Shown: positions 44,334 through 53,606 of the stretch, one piece after another
Layout of the letters: each line of letters begins with the position of its first letter
How positions within the stretch are numbered: the first letter of the stretch is position 1
Origin: an uncultured bacterium
GTDB lineage: Bacteria; Bacillota_I; Bacilli_A; RFN20; CAG-826
DNA: 64,000 nucleotides
NCBI GenBank assembly: GCA_949297805.1
Contig: CASFTG010000002.1
Coordinates: forward strand, 79,871 to 143,870
Direction: 5' to 3'
Made by a program: the position numbers and the translations under genes
Notes under the pieces: model-generated
What the model saw: the letters and a program-made list of their open reading frames with translations, nothing else
Told to the model about the DNA's origin: nothing
Database searches by the model: none

Positions 44334-45941
44334 TTAGGCCGCCGCCTTCTCCTTGGGTCCCGCCATCAAAGAAGCGATGTATTCAGCCTCTTTGGCCGCA
44401 TCGAGCCGGGGGAACAACGGTTCGCCCTTGTTGACGAGGTGGTTATTGAGCATTCCGAATTTACCAACATTATCGTAAACCCGTTCGGATTCCTCAACCC
44501 CAAGGGCGTCGAAGATCTTATCGGCTTTAACGACCAAGATCGGCTTTAAGAGCATCCCGGCAGTGAATAAGACCTCGGCTAGGTGAGCCATGACCGATTC
44601 GAGTTCGGCATTCTTGCTTTCGTCTTTGGCCAAAGCCCAGGGGGCGTTGTCTTCGATATATTTGTTCGCGGCCGAGACCAATTCCATCACTTTGCCATTG
44701 GCTTCGGAGACCTTCAAATCGTCGTTTAAGGCCTCGTAATCCTTGATAGTTGAAAGGCAAAGATCGTGCAAGGCGGCGTCAAAAGATCCGACCGCGCCTT
44801 TATATTCCGGGATTTTTCCTTCGAAATACTTGTCAATCATCGAGACGGTCCGGTTAAGGAGGTTGCCTAGGTTATTGGCTAAGTCTTGGTTGACCCGCAT
44901 GACGAATTGCTCGGGGGTGAAAACCGGATCGCTGCCGAAGGGAACTTCGGCGACAAGATAATAACGGACGGCATCAACCCCATAACGCTCAATCAGCGGA
45001 TAGGCGGAGATGACGTTGCCTTTGGATTTGCTCATCTTGCCATCCTTCATCATCAATAGGCCATGGACGAAGACCCGGTTCGGTTCGCGCAAGCCCAAGG
45101 AATGGAGGAACATCGGCCAATAGATGGTATGGAAACGGTTGATGTCTGGCCCAACGACGTGGACGATCTCGGTTTCCGGGTCATTCCAGAAGTATTGGAA
45201 CTTCGAATCATCGTCTTGGAGATAACCCAAGGCGGTGATGTAGTTAGTTAAGGCGTCAAGCCAGACATAGACGACGTGCTCCGGGTTTTCCAAAACCGGG
45301 ATGCCCCAATCAAACGACGTCCGGGAGACGCAGAGGTCGAGCAGCCCCGGCTTGATGAAGGTATTGATCATCTCGTTTTTCCGGCCTTCCGGGGTGATGA
45401 ACTTGGGATTGCTGTCATAGAAGGAAAGAAGCCAATCAGCGTAGGCCGAGCAACGATAGAAATAGGCTTGTTCGTCCTTTTTCTCGACCGGACGATGGCA
45501 TTCTGGGCATAGATGCTCCGGCCCGACCTGAATTTCGGTCCAATAGGTTTCTTCGTGGACGCAATACCACCCCGTATAGGTGGAAAGATAGATATCGCCT
45601 TTCTCTAGCATCTTTGAGAAGATCTTCTGGACCGTCTTGATGTGCCTTTCCTGGGTAGTGCGGATGAAATCGTCGTTGGAGATGGCCATCGCCGACCACA
45701 GGGAGGTATAGCTTTTGGCGACCTCATCGACGAATTGCTGCGGAGTGACGCCTTTGGCTTGGGCGTTCTTCTCAATCTTCTCTCCGTGCTCATCGAGCCC
45801 GGTGAGGAAGAAGACATCATATCCGCGAAGCCGCTTGCCCCGGGCGATGACGTCGCACATGGTGGTGCAGTAAGCGTGCCCCAAATGCGGCGAAGCCGAG
45901 GGGTAATAAATCGGGGTCGTGATATAGAACTTCTTCTTCAT
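44334..45941 (-). CDS. metG: Methionyl-tRNA synthetase
   Basis: 535 residues from the ATG at 45941, which has a GGAG site; a GTG five codons upstream is the alternative but would include the ribosome-binding site. HIGH-type motif H-L-G-H, zinc knuckle with C-P-E-C, and K-M-S-K-S-K-G-N. The C-terminal tRNA-binding (Trbp111-like) domain is missing, so this is the short monomer-type enzyme. First gene of the metG/RlmD unit. Confidence 0.96.
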   Translation of the reverse strand: MKKKFYITTPIYYPSASPHLGHAYCTTMCDVIARGKRLRGYDVFFLTGLDEHGEKIEKNAQAKGVTPQQFVDEVAKSYTSLWSAMAISNDDFIRTTQERHIKTVQKIFSKMLEKGDIYLSTYTGWYCVHEETYWTEIQVGPEHLCPECHRPVEKKDEQAYFYRCSAYADWLLSFYDSNPKFITPEGRKNEMINTFIKPGLLDLCVSRTSFDWGIPVLENPEHVVYVWLDALTNYITALGYLQDDDSKFQYFWNDPETEIVHVVGPDINRFHTIYWPMFLHSLGLREPNRVFVHGLLMMKDGKMSKSKGNVISAYPLIERYGVDAVRYYLVAEVPFGSDPVFTPEQFVMRVNQDLANNLGNLLNRTVSMIDKYFEGKIPEYKGAVGSFDAALHDLCLSTIKDYEALNDDLKVSEANGKVMELVSAANKYIEDNAPWALAKDESKNAELESVMAHLAEVLFTAGMLLKPILVVKADKIFDALGVEESERVYDNVGKFGMLNNHLVNKGEPLFPRLDAAKEAEYIASLMAGPKEKAAA

Positions 45942-45961
45942 GCGATATCTCCTCACTAACG

Positions 45962-45990
45962 GAAAGAAAAGCCGCGGCTTTGTCCGCGGC
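45962..45990 (-). terminator. Terminator after rpmE
   Basis: Minus strand GCCGCGG, 6-nt loop, CCGCGGC, then TTTTCTTTC, between rpmE (stop at 46018) and metG. Confidence 0.85.
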
Positions 45991-46017
45991 CATCATACCA
46001 TTTGTTGCGATTGGGCG

Positions 46018-46233
46018 TTACTTATTTCCGTTGGCCTTGGCGAGCTTCTTGTTGAAGCGATCGATCCGGCCGTCGGCGGCGACGAAGCGCTGCTTGCCAG
46101 TGTAGAACGGATGGCAGTTCGAGCAGGTATCGACCTTAATTTCCTTGAGGGTCGAGCCGGTCTCGAAGGTGGAACCGCAGGTGGTGCAGGTGACGGTGCA
46201 CTTGTGGTATTCCGGGTGGATGTCTTTCTTCAT
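46018..46233 (-). CDS. rpmE: 50S ribosomal protein L31, zinc-binding form
   Basis: 71 residues from the ATG at 46233 with an AAAGGAG site. M-K-K-D-I-H-P-E-Y is the family start; Cys16/Cys19 and Cys37/Cys40 form the zinc site of the C-plus form. A promoter (46288-46316) and a leader of about 50 nt with a small hairpin precede it, and a terminator follows, so it is transcribed alone. Confidence 0.96.
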   Translation of the reverse strand: MKKDIHPEYHKCTVTCTTCGSTFETGSTLKEIKVDTCSNCHPFYTGKQRFVAADGRIDRFNKKLAKANGNK

Positions 46234-46287
46234 TTTCTTTACTCCTTTCGCCGTGCGACCAGTCGCCGCACAGAGAGTTACGAGCAA

Positions 46288-46316
46288 ACGATACACAAGT
46301 AGAGAGGGCGATTCAA
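46288..46316 (-). promoter_or_regulatory. rpmE promoter
   Basis: Minus strand TTGAAT (46311-46316), 17 bp, TATCGT (46288-46293). A leader hairpin GCGA/TCGC lies between it and the ribosome-binding site. Confidence 0.6.
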
Positions 46317-46319
46317 CTT

Positions 46320-46335
46320 CCAATTTTTAAATTGG
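46320..46335. repeat. Perfect inverted repeat upstream of the rpmE promoter
   Basis: CCAATTT, two bases, AAATTGG, abutting the -35 box. No T-run, so more like a protein site than a terminator. The rest of the intergenic stretch 46336-46534 is AT-rich with no gene seen. Confidence 0.5.
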
Positions 46336-46534
46336 AGGGCAACTTTGGTTGAAGACTTATTAACCTCAGAAATTAAGGCCTCGATTTCCATAACGGCTTC
46401 ATTTGCCTGTAAGTGGAAACTCAGCCGTTGGATATCGCTAGGCTTCCGATATTTTGATTGACAACGTTAAGATAAAAATTATTTGATTAATTTTAACCTA
46501 TGAAATCGTCTTGATTTTCGCGTCAACGAACAAG

Positions 46535-47137
46535 TCAATGGGTGCCGATGAGATCGATGAGGTCATTGGGTCGAACCAGCATCGCTTTCTCATAGGTGAC
46601 CTTCATATCTTGCTTTATGTCGAAAAGCATCCCCGGATGCATGTGATAGGGAATGAGGTGATGAGGCTTAATGATCTCGGCACACCGGCTCGCCTCTTCC
46701 GGACCCATATTAAAGACCCCGTCGATCGGAAGGAAGGCGTAGTCAACGCCCATCTTGCCAATCTCTTGCATGTAAGGAACGTAATCGGTGTCGCCGGCAA
46801 CATAAAGCAAAGTCCCGTCGACGGTGATGAGGTAACCGACGCATTCATTGATTGGATGGTTCTTGTTGGTGGCCGGAACGGCTTGGACATGAACGCCGAA
46901 GTAATCGAAATCCTGGTACTGCCCATTGATCAAGGCGTCCTTAGCCCGGATGATGACGGTGGTTTCCTTCAGCTTAACCAGATTGATTCCGTTATGGTCG
47001 TAATGCTCATGGGTGATTAAAACCATATCGGCCGGATAGGAATAGCCTTCCCCGGCAAAAGGATCGACGAAAATGACGTGGCCATCGTTGGTCTCAATCC
47101 TCAACGAGGCATGTCCTTGATAGAAAAGCTTAGCCAT
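46535..47137 (-). CDS. Metallo-beta-lactamase-fold hydrolase (UlaG/YtkL-like)
   Basis: 200 residues. The metal motif T-H-E-H-Y-D-H-N-G near residue 42, G-D-T-D near residue 116 and a later P-Y-H-M-H give a binuclear site like UlaG-type lactonases. Substrate not predictable. A GGAGG site precedes the ATG, which overlaps the upstream unknown gene by 8 bp. Confidence 0.87.
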   Translation of the reverse strand: MAKLFYQGHASLRIETNDGHVIFVDPFAGEGYSYPADMVLITHEHYDHNGINLVKLKETTVIIRAKDALINGQYQDFDYFGVHVQAVPATNKNHPINECVGYLITVDGTLLYVAGDTDYVPYMQEIGKMGVDYAFLPIDGVFNMGPEEASRCAEIIKPHHLIPYHMHPGMLFDIKQDMKVTYEKAMLVRPNDLIDLIGTH

Positions 47138-47726
47138 TGTCTTTTTCCTCCTGGAAATAAAGTTTACGCCACTCAGGGCAAAAATACTTTTCGCTAACGG
47201 GCCAAATCTCCGGACTGATAGTTCGAGATTGGAAGAAGATATTGAGTCCTAAACGGAAATTGGGGAATAGTTCAATCCGCCTTTCGAATATCGATAAGGT
47301 CATCAACGTGGGGCTATATTGCGCCGGAATCTCAAAATATGAGGCCTTGGCCAATGAGTCGCGGATTTTCCAATACATTGGCTCCTTCTTATGGACCTTT
47401 GGGTCCTGGCCGCCTAGTTCTAGCAAAGCGCCAGCGACCTGGGAAAAGGATTCAATCGAAGTTTTGGATAACGAGGGATTGATCAAAACCCAGGTCGGAA
47501 TCACTGGATCACCACCCGTCACCAAGCATTCCTTAAAGCAGTAGCCGAACCCAATCTCCCCTTCTTTCACCAGTTTTTCCCTTTTGGCATGGGCCTTGGA
47601 GAAAATATCCAAAAGCCAGTCCATCCCCTTCTTGCCACATAGTTGCTTGATTTCCTCATGGGTCAGCTTTCCTTTAATCGCGTTCCAATAGGCGTTTTGC
47701 TTATTCAAGACATCGATTAGGTCCAT
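47130..47726 (-). CDS. Protein of unknown function
   Basis: 198 residues from the ATG at 47726; 47735 is an equal alternative, and the frame runs further upstream into the tldD region. No family recognised. It is soluble, with a helical N-terminal third, several Trp and Tyr (W-V-L-I-N-P-S-L-S, P-x-Y-W-K-I-R-D) and a P-E-I-W-P-V-S-E-K-Y-F-C-P-E-W-R end. It is translationally coupled to the MBL hydrolase gene, so the two may share a job. A GATAAT box (47739-47744) ends 12 nt before this ATG, with no ribosome-binding site. Confidence 0.6.
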   Translation of the reverse strand: MDLIDVLNKQNAYWNAIKGKLTHEEIKQLCGKKGMDWLLDIFSKAHAKREKLVKEGEIGFGYCFKECLVTGGDPVIPTWVLINPSLSKTSIESFSQVAGALLELGGQDPKVHKKEPMYWKIRDSLAKASYFEIPAQYSPTLMTLSIFERRIELFPNFRLGLNIFFQSRTISPEIWPVSEKYFCPEWRKLYFQEEKDNG

Positions 47727-47734
47727 ACAATCCA

Positions 47735-47767
47735 TTGTATTATCAGAATTAAAAGATACACTATCTA
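47735..47767. promoter_or_regulatory. Overlapping divergent promoters (tldD / unknown gene)
   Basis: Plus strand TTGTAT (47735-47740), 16 bp, TACACT (47757-47762) for tldD; minus strand TAGATA (47762-47767), 17 bp, GATAAT (47739-47744) for the unknown gene. The two overlap almost fully. Confidence 0.5.
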
Positions 47768-47800
47768 AGTTTTCCGTCCACGGAAATAAGGAGCAGCTCA

Positions 47801-49207
47801 ATGATATCGAAATCGCTTGCCCTCCAAGTATTGAACGAATGCCTCGCCACCGGCGGGGATTACGCCGAGATATATTTGGAGGAGAACCATCCCGTCTCCA
47901 TCACGCTAGAGAACGGGAAGGTCGAAACCGCTTCCACCCCCATCACCTGCGGGGCGGGGATTCGGATCCTTCAAGGAACCAAGTCAGTCTATGGATCGAC
48001 CTCGGATTTAAAGAAAAAGAATCTTTTATCGCTGGCCAATCGTCTCGCCTCGTCCTTCACGGGCGAAAGGACCGTCGCTGTCAGCAAGATCGCCAAGAAC
48101 CGGGTCAAGAACATCAACCCAATCAAAATCCACCTAACCGAGGTCCCGGTCGAGGAGAAAGTCGAATGGTTAAAGAAGGGATATAAGACCGCTCAGGCGG
48201 TCGATCCCCGGATAGTAAGAATTCGCACCAGCTTCCTGAATACCTCAAAAACCGTGCAAATCTTCACTGCCGAAAACGAAATCGGCATCGAATCCAACAA
48301 TGTTGAGGAAAGAGGTCGTTACGTCATTGAGGTCGTTGCTAAAGACGGCGACAATATCGAATCGGCCTTTGCCGGGCCCGGAAGGACCGGGGGCTGGGAA
48401 TACTTCACCGAACAGTTAAACATCGAAGACGTCAGTCGGAAAGCCGCCGAGAAAGCCATCCGTCTCCTCTCGGCCAAGGAATGCCCTTCCGGCCGTTTCA
48501 CCGTCGTCGTCGGCAACGGCTGGGGCGGGGTCTTGTTCCACGAAGCCTGCGGCCATAGCCTAGAGGCGACCGCGACCGCGAAAGGACTCTCGGTCTTCTC
48601 CAATAGCATCGGCAAGCAGATTGCTTCCCCCATCGTCACCGCCTATGACGATGGCACCATCCCCAACGAATGGGGCTCGAACAACATCGATTCCGAAGGC
48701 CGGAAGACCCAAAAGAACCTGCTGATTAAAAACGGCATCTGCGTGGGCTTCTTAGTCGATAAGCTCGGCGGAAGGCGGCTCAATATGGAGCCAAATGGTT
48801 GCTCGAGGCGGCAGGATTATACCTTCGCCCCGACCTCGCGAATGTCAAATACCTACATCGCTCCGGGAAAGGACAGCCCCGATGATATCATCAAAGACAC
48901 CAATCTTGGCATCTACGTCGCCGACTTCGGCGGCGGTTCAGTCGAGCCGACCACTGGGGAATTCAACTTCTCGGCTTCCGAAGCCTACATCATTCGCGAT
49001 GGTAAATTAGCCGAGCCAGTCAAAGGGTGCACCTTAATCGGTTCGGGAAAGGAAGTCTTGATGAACATCGACCGGGTTGGAAACGACTGCGGTCTTGGTC
49101 AAGGCAACTGCGGTTCCCTCTCCGGCTCAGTCCCGGTCAACGTCGGGCAGCCGACCATTCGCATTAAGGAAATCACCGTCGGGGGACGGGGAGGTAAATT
49201 AGAATGA
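47801..49207 (+). CDS. tldD: TldD metalloprotease subunit
   Basis: 468 residues. The zinc motif H-E-A-C-G-H (HExxxH) near residue 246 and the C-terminal G-G-R-G-G segment are typical. TldD and TldE form a heteromeric protease that trims unfolded or modified peptides such as microcins. AAGGAG precedes the ATG; the stop overlaps tldE by 4 nt. Confidence 0.95.
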   Translation: MISKSLALQVLNECLATGGDYAEIYLEENHPVSITLENGKVETASTPITCGAGIRILQGTKSVYGSTSDLKKKNLLSLANRLASSFTGERTVAVSKIAKNRVKNINPIKIHLTEVPVEEKVEWLKKGYKTAQAVDPRIVRIRTSFLNTSKTVQIFTAENEIGIESNNVEERGRYVIEVVAKDGDNIESAFAGPGRTGGWEYFTEQLNIEDVSRKAAEKAIRLLSAKECPSGRFTVVVGNGWGGVLFHEACGHSLEATATAKGLSVFSNSIGKQIASPIVTAYDDGTIPNEWGSNNIDSEGRKTQKNLLIKNGICVGFLVDKLGGRRLNMEPNGCSRRQDYTFAPTSRMSNTYIAPGKDSPDDIIKDTNLGIYVADFGGGSVEPTTGEFNFSASEAYIIRDGKLAEPVKGCTLIGSGKEVLMNIDRVGNDCGLGQGNCGSLSGSVPVNVGQPTIRIKEITVGGRGGKLE

Positions 49208-50526
49208 TAATCGATAAATTCTTCGCCTTGGCTAGGGAAGCCGGCGTCGCCCAATCGCAAATTCAAGTCATCAAAGGCTCCTCGACCAAAATCCGCCTCT
49301 TCCGGGGCGAGGTCGACGAGTTCAAGATCAAAGAATCGCAAACTATCATCGCCTGTGGGATCTATGATGGGAAGTTCGGCTCCGCCATTTCCGAAAAACT
49401 CGACGAAGAGGCGTTGAAAACTTTGGTCGAATCGATCAAACGGAACGCCTCGATCTCCGAGAAGCCCGATGAGGTCGGCCTGTTCGCCGGTTCGCCTAAA
49501 TATAAGAAGAAAAACATCTATTCAGCCGAACTCCACGACACCCCGATTGCCGAGAAGATCGCCTTGCTGAAACGGCTGGAGTCCGCCATAAAAGGATATG
49601 ACCCACGAATCACCGATGTCGACCAGGTCACCTACGCCGAATCCGAAAGCGACGTCGCCTTCTATAATTCCCTTGGTCTGAAGTTGAAGCAGAAAGGCAA
49701 TTACTTCTATTTCGTCGCCGGGGCGGTCGCCGCCGAAAACGAGGAAACCAAAACCTATTACGACGAGTACTTCGGGACCGACATTAAAGCCTTTAATCCC
49801 GAGCAATTGGCTAAAAAGATCTGCGATAAGGCCCTAGCCAAATTTAATTGGTTCACCTGCAGGTCCGGCCAATACCCGACCGTCTTGGATCGAACCGTCT
49901 TCGCCTCCTTGCTCGATTACTTCCTCGAGTCCACCATCGCCGATAATGTCCAACGTCATACTTCTTTCTTAGAAGGGAAGCTCAACGAGAAGGTCGGCTC
50001 AACCAAGCTCACCATTGAGGAACGGCCGCTGGAGAAGACGCCCTTCTATACCTACTTCGACGATGAAGGGGTCGCGACCTATAACAAGACCATCGTTAAG
50101 AACGGGAAGTTGTTGACCTACCTTTATAACCGCGAGACGGCGAAGAAGGATGGGGCCGAGACCACCGCGAATGCCGCTTGGCACGGCGGAAAAATCGGCA
50201 CCGGTTACTCCTCTATCTACGTTAAAAAAGGTAAACAGACCTTCGACGAGTTGATCGCCCCGATCAAAGAAGGGGTCTATATCACCGAGATCGCTGGCCT
50301 TGGGACCGGGATGAACGCCCGCTCCGGCAACTTCTCCTGCCAAGCCGAAGGCTATTGGATTAAAGACGGAAAGATCGACCGGCCGCTCAACCTCATCACC
50401 CTCTCGGGCAACTTGCTGAAGCTCATGCAAGACATCAAAGGGTTCGACGATCGGGCCGCGCTTGATTCCTCCTCCTTCTGCAACGCCGATTGCTTAGTCA
50501 AAAAACTCTCCATCGGCGGCGAGTAA
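49204..50526 (+). CDS. tldE: TldE/PmbA protease subunit
   Basis: 440 residues, homologous to TldD but without the metal-binding helix, as expected for TldE/PmbA; the C-terminal half shows the family G-M-N-A-R-S-G-N-F-S-C-Q-A-E-G segment. Works with the gene before it. Followed by a bidirectional terminator. Confidence 0.93.
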   Translation: MIIDKFFALAREAGVAQSQIQVIKGSSTKIRLFRGEVDEFKIKESQTIIACGIYDGKFGSAISEKLDEEALKTLVESIKRNASISEKPDEVGLFAGSPKYKKKNIYSAELHDTPIAEKIALLKRLESAIKGYDPRITDVDQVTYAESESDVAFYNSLGLKLKQKGNYFYFVAGAVAAENEETKTYYDEYFGTDIKAFNPEQLAKKICDKALAKFNWFTCRSGQYPTVLDRTVFASLLDYFLESTIADNVQRHTSFLEGKLNEKVGSTKLTIEERPLEKTPFYTYFDDEGVATYNKTIVKNGKLLTYLYNRETAKKDGAETTANAAWHGGKIGTGYSSIYVKKGKQTFDELIAPIKEGVYITEIAGLGTGMNARSGNFSCQAEGYWIKDGKIDRPLNLITLSGNLLKLMQDIKGFDDRAALDSSSFCNADCLVKKLSIGGE

Positions 50527-50538
50527 AGACTGCAAACA

Positions 50539-50570
50539 AAAAGCCGGACTTCGCAAATCCGGCTTTTCTT
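50539..50570. terminator. Bidirectional terminator between tldE and the M50-like gene
   Basis: AAGCCGGA, 9-nt loop, TCCGGCTT with T-runs on both strands. Confidence 0.85.
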
Positions 50571-50579
50571 GTGCGATTT

Positions 50580-51863
50580 TTATTTAGTTTCGTCAGAATC
50601 GGAAGGTTTGGTTTCCGCTGGCTTTTCCTCAGCGGGCTTCGCCCCGTCTTTCGCTTCCGGCTTAACTTCTTCCTTGACCGGTTCATCCTTATTTTCTTCT
50701 GGAGTGGAAAGGGAGGCTTTCACCCAGGGGAGGTCCGGCAAGTTCCAAGTCGGGTGAAGTTTCTTGGTTAAGGCGACGTTAGCTTCAAGCAAAGCCCGGT
50801 CAACTTTCTCTTTGGTCTTATCGAGCCCTTTGTACACCTTCTCAACCTTATCGAGGGCGAAATAGGCTTCGGTCTCGCTTTCTTCGATTAGGGCCGAGAT
50901 GAGCAAGTAGCAACGAAGCGCCGCCGGCGAGGAGACGTTGGAGATGTATTTCTTGACGTTCTCATTCAACTCCTCTTTATACATCTTGATGCCGTCCCGC
51001 GGATTGGCCGAGGATAGGAGGATCGAGAGTTTAAGGGTCGCGGCCTCGTTGACTAAGTTCGGGCTGACCTTCTCGGCGGCCATCAATTTATCGATGATCT
51101 TGGAGGCGCTTCCGACATCGCCTTTGGCCAAATCGGTGTAGGCGACGTTAAGGTTCAAGTTGAAGGTCAAATCGGTCAAATCATCATAGATGACCGGGGT
51201 TGGGGCCGGCTGGCCAAGTTCGGAGGCCTCTTCGGCTAAAAGCATATCGTTGTAGGCTTTTTTGTTGGTCGGCTTCGAAACTAGGACCATCAAGTAGCCG
51301 TCGGTGGTCGAATCAAGATGAGCCGGGAAGTAATCATAAATATAAATCGTCCCGCCGACGACGAGGCAGCAGACCGAGAAGATCTGCATCCAACCGGCGG
51401 TCGAGTCGGTGTTTTGGGTCACCATGTATTTGGAAACTGACATCAAGACGACCAAGACGACGACTTCAAGAAGGAAATATATAAGAGGGAGCGCGATATA
51501 TCCCATAAGCGAGGATTTCTCCCGATCCTTCGGGGCGACCTTGGTTTCCCCTGTCAAACCATCGAAGGAATGAAAGCCTACTTTCTTCCCAGAATCGGTC
51601 TTTTTGAAGCCGAAGCCCAAAATAATGAAGCTCCGGAGGCGCAGCTTACCGATCTTGGCCCCAGTTAAGTGACCTAATTCCAATAAGGAAGCGTTAAGCA
51701 AAATGCCGGCGACGATCGAAAGGATAATCAAAACAATCGGATTGATGCCGACACTATTGCTAAATTGCGAGGTCATCGGCCGAATCCAAACTAAGCCGGC
51801 GACGATGGCCAAGGCGAACATCGCCACATAGACGACGAAAACCGCGAAGTCATTCTTCTTCAT
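50580..51863 (-). CDS. M50-like membrane protein with degenerate zinc motif
   Basis: 427 residues. Five or so membrane helices (8-28, 41-60, 122-145, 158-178) with L-E-L-G-H (61-65) in place of the M50 HExxH motif, followed by the substrate-like G-F-G-F-K-K segment. The first His is lost, so peptidase activity is doubtful. The C-terminal half is a helical soluble region and the end is a Glu/Lys/Pro/Ala-rich tail. AAAGGAG precedes the ATG. Function unknown; could be a pseudo-protease that binds membrane peptides. Confidence 0.7.
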   Translation of the reverse strand: MKKNDFAVFVVYVAMFALAIVAGLVWIRPMTSQFSNSVGINPIVLIILSIVAGILLNASLLELGHLTGAKIGKLRLRSFIILGFGFKKTDSGKKVGFHSFDGLTGETKVAPKDREKSSLMGYIALPLIYFLLEVVVLVVLMSVSKYMVTQNTDSTAGWMQIFSVCCLVVGGTIYIYDYFPAHLDSTTDGYLMVLVSKPTNKKAYNDMLLAEEASELGQPAPTPVIYDDLTDLTFNLNLNVAYTDLAKGDVGSASKIIDKLMAAEKVSPNLVNEAATLKLSILLSSANPRDGIKMYKEELNENVKKYISNVSSPAALRCYLLISALIEESETEAYFALDKVEKVYKGLDKTKEKVDRALLEANVALTKKLHPTWNLPDLPWVKASLSTPEENKDEPVKEEVKPEAKDGAKPAEEKPAETKPSDSDETK

Positions 51864-51867
51864 ACCT

Positions 51868-53052
51868 CTACTCCTTTGTTTTCAGTAAGCGGGAAAATAT
51901 CTCCATTACATCCTCCGCATCCAGTGATTGGGGGTAACAGCCAATCACACGTGTTCTGTTACCGGTGGCTAGATTGACCAGAGGATCAAGGTCGCTTGCG
52001 CTTAATCCCAACTCGTTTAGCGATTGGGGCATGCCGATGGAAACAAAGAATTCCCTCATCGACCCGATGGCTATTATAGACGCTTCCTCATCGGAGGTGT
52101 CAACAATATCGAACACCCGGCGGGCGAGTTTGGCTAGTTTGGCTTCGTTTTCTCTCCGTTTGACCGTTGCCCAAACCGGCCAAATCAAAGCAACCCCCGC
52201 CCCGTGGGCGACTTTCGGGGAATAGCCACTTAGGGCATGCTCTAAAGGATGGACCACGAAAAAGAATTTCTTCCCTAAGCCGGTTAATCCATTATGGGAT
52301 AAGGTGCTATTGAGCATTACCCGGGCCCGGGCTTCATAATCTTGGGGATCGATAAGCAAACGCTTTGCGGCAAGAATGGTGTTTTTAATCAAATCCAAAG
52401 CCCACTCGTCGGCTAATTCATCCCCGTCTCCCGGATCGAAATACCGTTCCAACGAATGCATGATGATGTCGGAAATCCCGGCAAAAGTCTGGTATGTCGG
52501 ACAAGAATAGGTTAATTCTGGGTTCTCAATCGCAAAACGGGGACGGACGAGGTCGCTGTTGAACCCTTGCTTGATGTTTAGCTCATCATCCTGGATGACA
52601 CAGGAGTTGGAACCTTCCGAACCAGCGCTAGCCAAGGTCAGGATGACCCCGATCGGCAAGGCTTTGATAACGGTGGCTTTCTTCAAGTTGAAATCGAACG
52701 GATCGCCATCGTAGTAATACCCGGCGGCGATGGCTTTGGCGGTGTCGATGACTGAGCCGCCCCCGATCGCCAAAAGGTAATCGACGTTCTCTTTGTGGGC
52801 TAAGGCCACCCCTTCACGAACTTTCTCCGCCACCGGGTTCGGGCGGATCCCGTTGAGTTCGCGGTAGCTGATACCGTTCTCCAATAAATGGCTCTCGACT
52901 TTGCCAAGCAGCCCCTCTTTCCGAATCCGGTCCGATCCATAGACAATCAAGACGACCTTGGCTTGCTCACCGGCTAAAATCTCCCCAACCTTTTCTTCTT
53001 TGCCGCGTCCAAAATATATCTTGGTTGGGGCGATAAAATCGAAATCAATCAT
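51868..53052 (-). CDS. Iron-containing alcohol dehydrogenase (butanol dehydrogenase type)
   Basis: 394 residues. Dinucleotide site G-G-G-S-V-I-D-T-A-K near residue 98 and metal ligands in G-I-S-D-I-I-M-H and H-P-L-E-H-A-L-S-G, plus H-G-A-G. NAD(P)H-dependent reduction of aldehydes in fermentation is the usual role. The TetR-type gene overlaps its start by 4 nt and probably controls it. Confidence 0.9.
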   Translation of the reverse strand: MIDFDFIAPTKIYFGRGKEEKVGEILAGEQAKVVLIVYGSDRIRKEGLLGKVESHLLENGISYRELNGIRPNPVAEKVREGVALAHKENVDYLLAIGGGSVIDTAKAIAAGYYYDGDPFDFNLKKATVIKALPIGVILTLASAGSEGSNSCVIQDDELNIKQGFNSDLVRPRFAIENPELTYSCPTYQTFAGISDIIMHSLERYFDPGDGDELADEWALDLIKNTILAAKRLLIDPQDYEARARVMLNSTLSHNGLTGLGKKFFFVVHPLEHALSGYSPKVAHGAGVALIWPVWATVKRRENEAKLAKLARRVFDIVDTSDEEASIIAIGSMREFFVSIGMPQSLNELGLSASDLDPLVNLATGNRTRVIGCYPQSLDAEDVMEIFSRLLKTKE

Positions 53053-53606
53053 TTGCTTTCCTCTTTCTGAGCGATGCTTAGCAAATCTGGCAATAAGACA
53101 TTAAGGGCCGCGTCGTTGAACTTTCCCATCCGTCTTCCAAACTTTTCCGGAGTCAATTTCGGGTCTTTAAAGCAATAACCAAACTCATCGGATATCAGAT
53201 GAGAAAAGCGGCGAGCCACCCCTCGTAGGCTTTCGATCTTCAACTCCATCGGGGGCGTCTTAGTCCAAAGCATCAGCAACTTGGCGTTGAGCTTCCCGAA
53301 TAGGAAATCGTCGGTTAGATCGCGGGCCGCCGAGTTGTAAGTCGCCCGAAGGAAAACGAAATTCTCCTTAACGTAACTTAGCAAGGCTTTGACTGCCTCC
53401 TTCGGCCCTTTGGCTCTATCTAATGAAGGCAAAGCCTCATTAAGGAAAATGGCGGCGATCAGGTCATAAATATCTTGGTAGTGATAATAAAAAGTCTGAC
53501 GGTGGCAACCGCATTTGGCGCAGAGGGTGGTGACGTTGATGTCCTCTAACGGGGACTCCGCCATCATCTCCTTTAAGGCGTATTTGAATTTTGCCTCGGT
53601 GATCAT
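53049..53606 (-). CDS. TetR/AcrR-family transcriptional regulator (DhaS-like)
   Basis: 185 residues. The N-terminal helix-turn-helix T-L-C-A-K-C-G-C-H-R-Q-T-F-Y-Y-H-Y (about 26-42) is TetR-type; the ligand domain is unassigned. It sits in the psuG/ADH string with 4-nt overlaps at both sides, so it is likely autoregulated with them. Confidence 0.85.
   Translation of the reverse strand: MITEAKFKYALKEMMAESPLEDINVTTLCAKCGCHRQTFYYHYQDIYDLIAAIFLNEALPSLDRAKGPKEAVKALLSYVKENFVFLRATYNSAARDLTDDFLFGKLNAKLLMLWTKTPPMELKIESLRGVARRFSHLISDEFGYCFKDPKLTPEKFGRRMGKFNDAALNVLLPDLLSIAQKEESK

Noticed and set aside
46459..46500. TTGACA with AT-rich DNA on the plus strand near 46.46 kb
   Set aside because: No good -10 box at 16-18 bp and no plus-strand gene within a kilobase.
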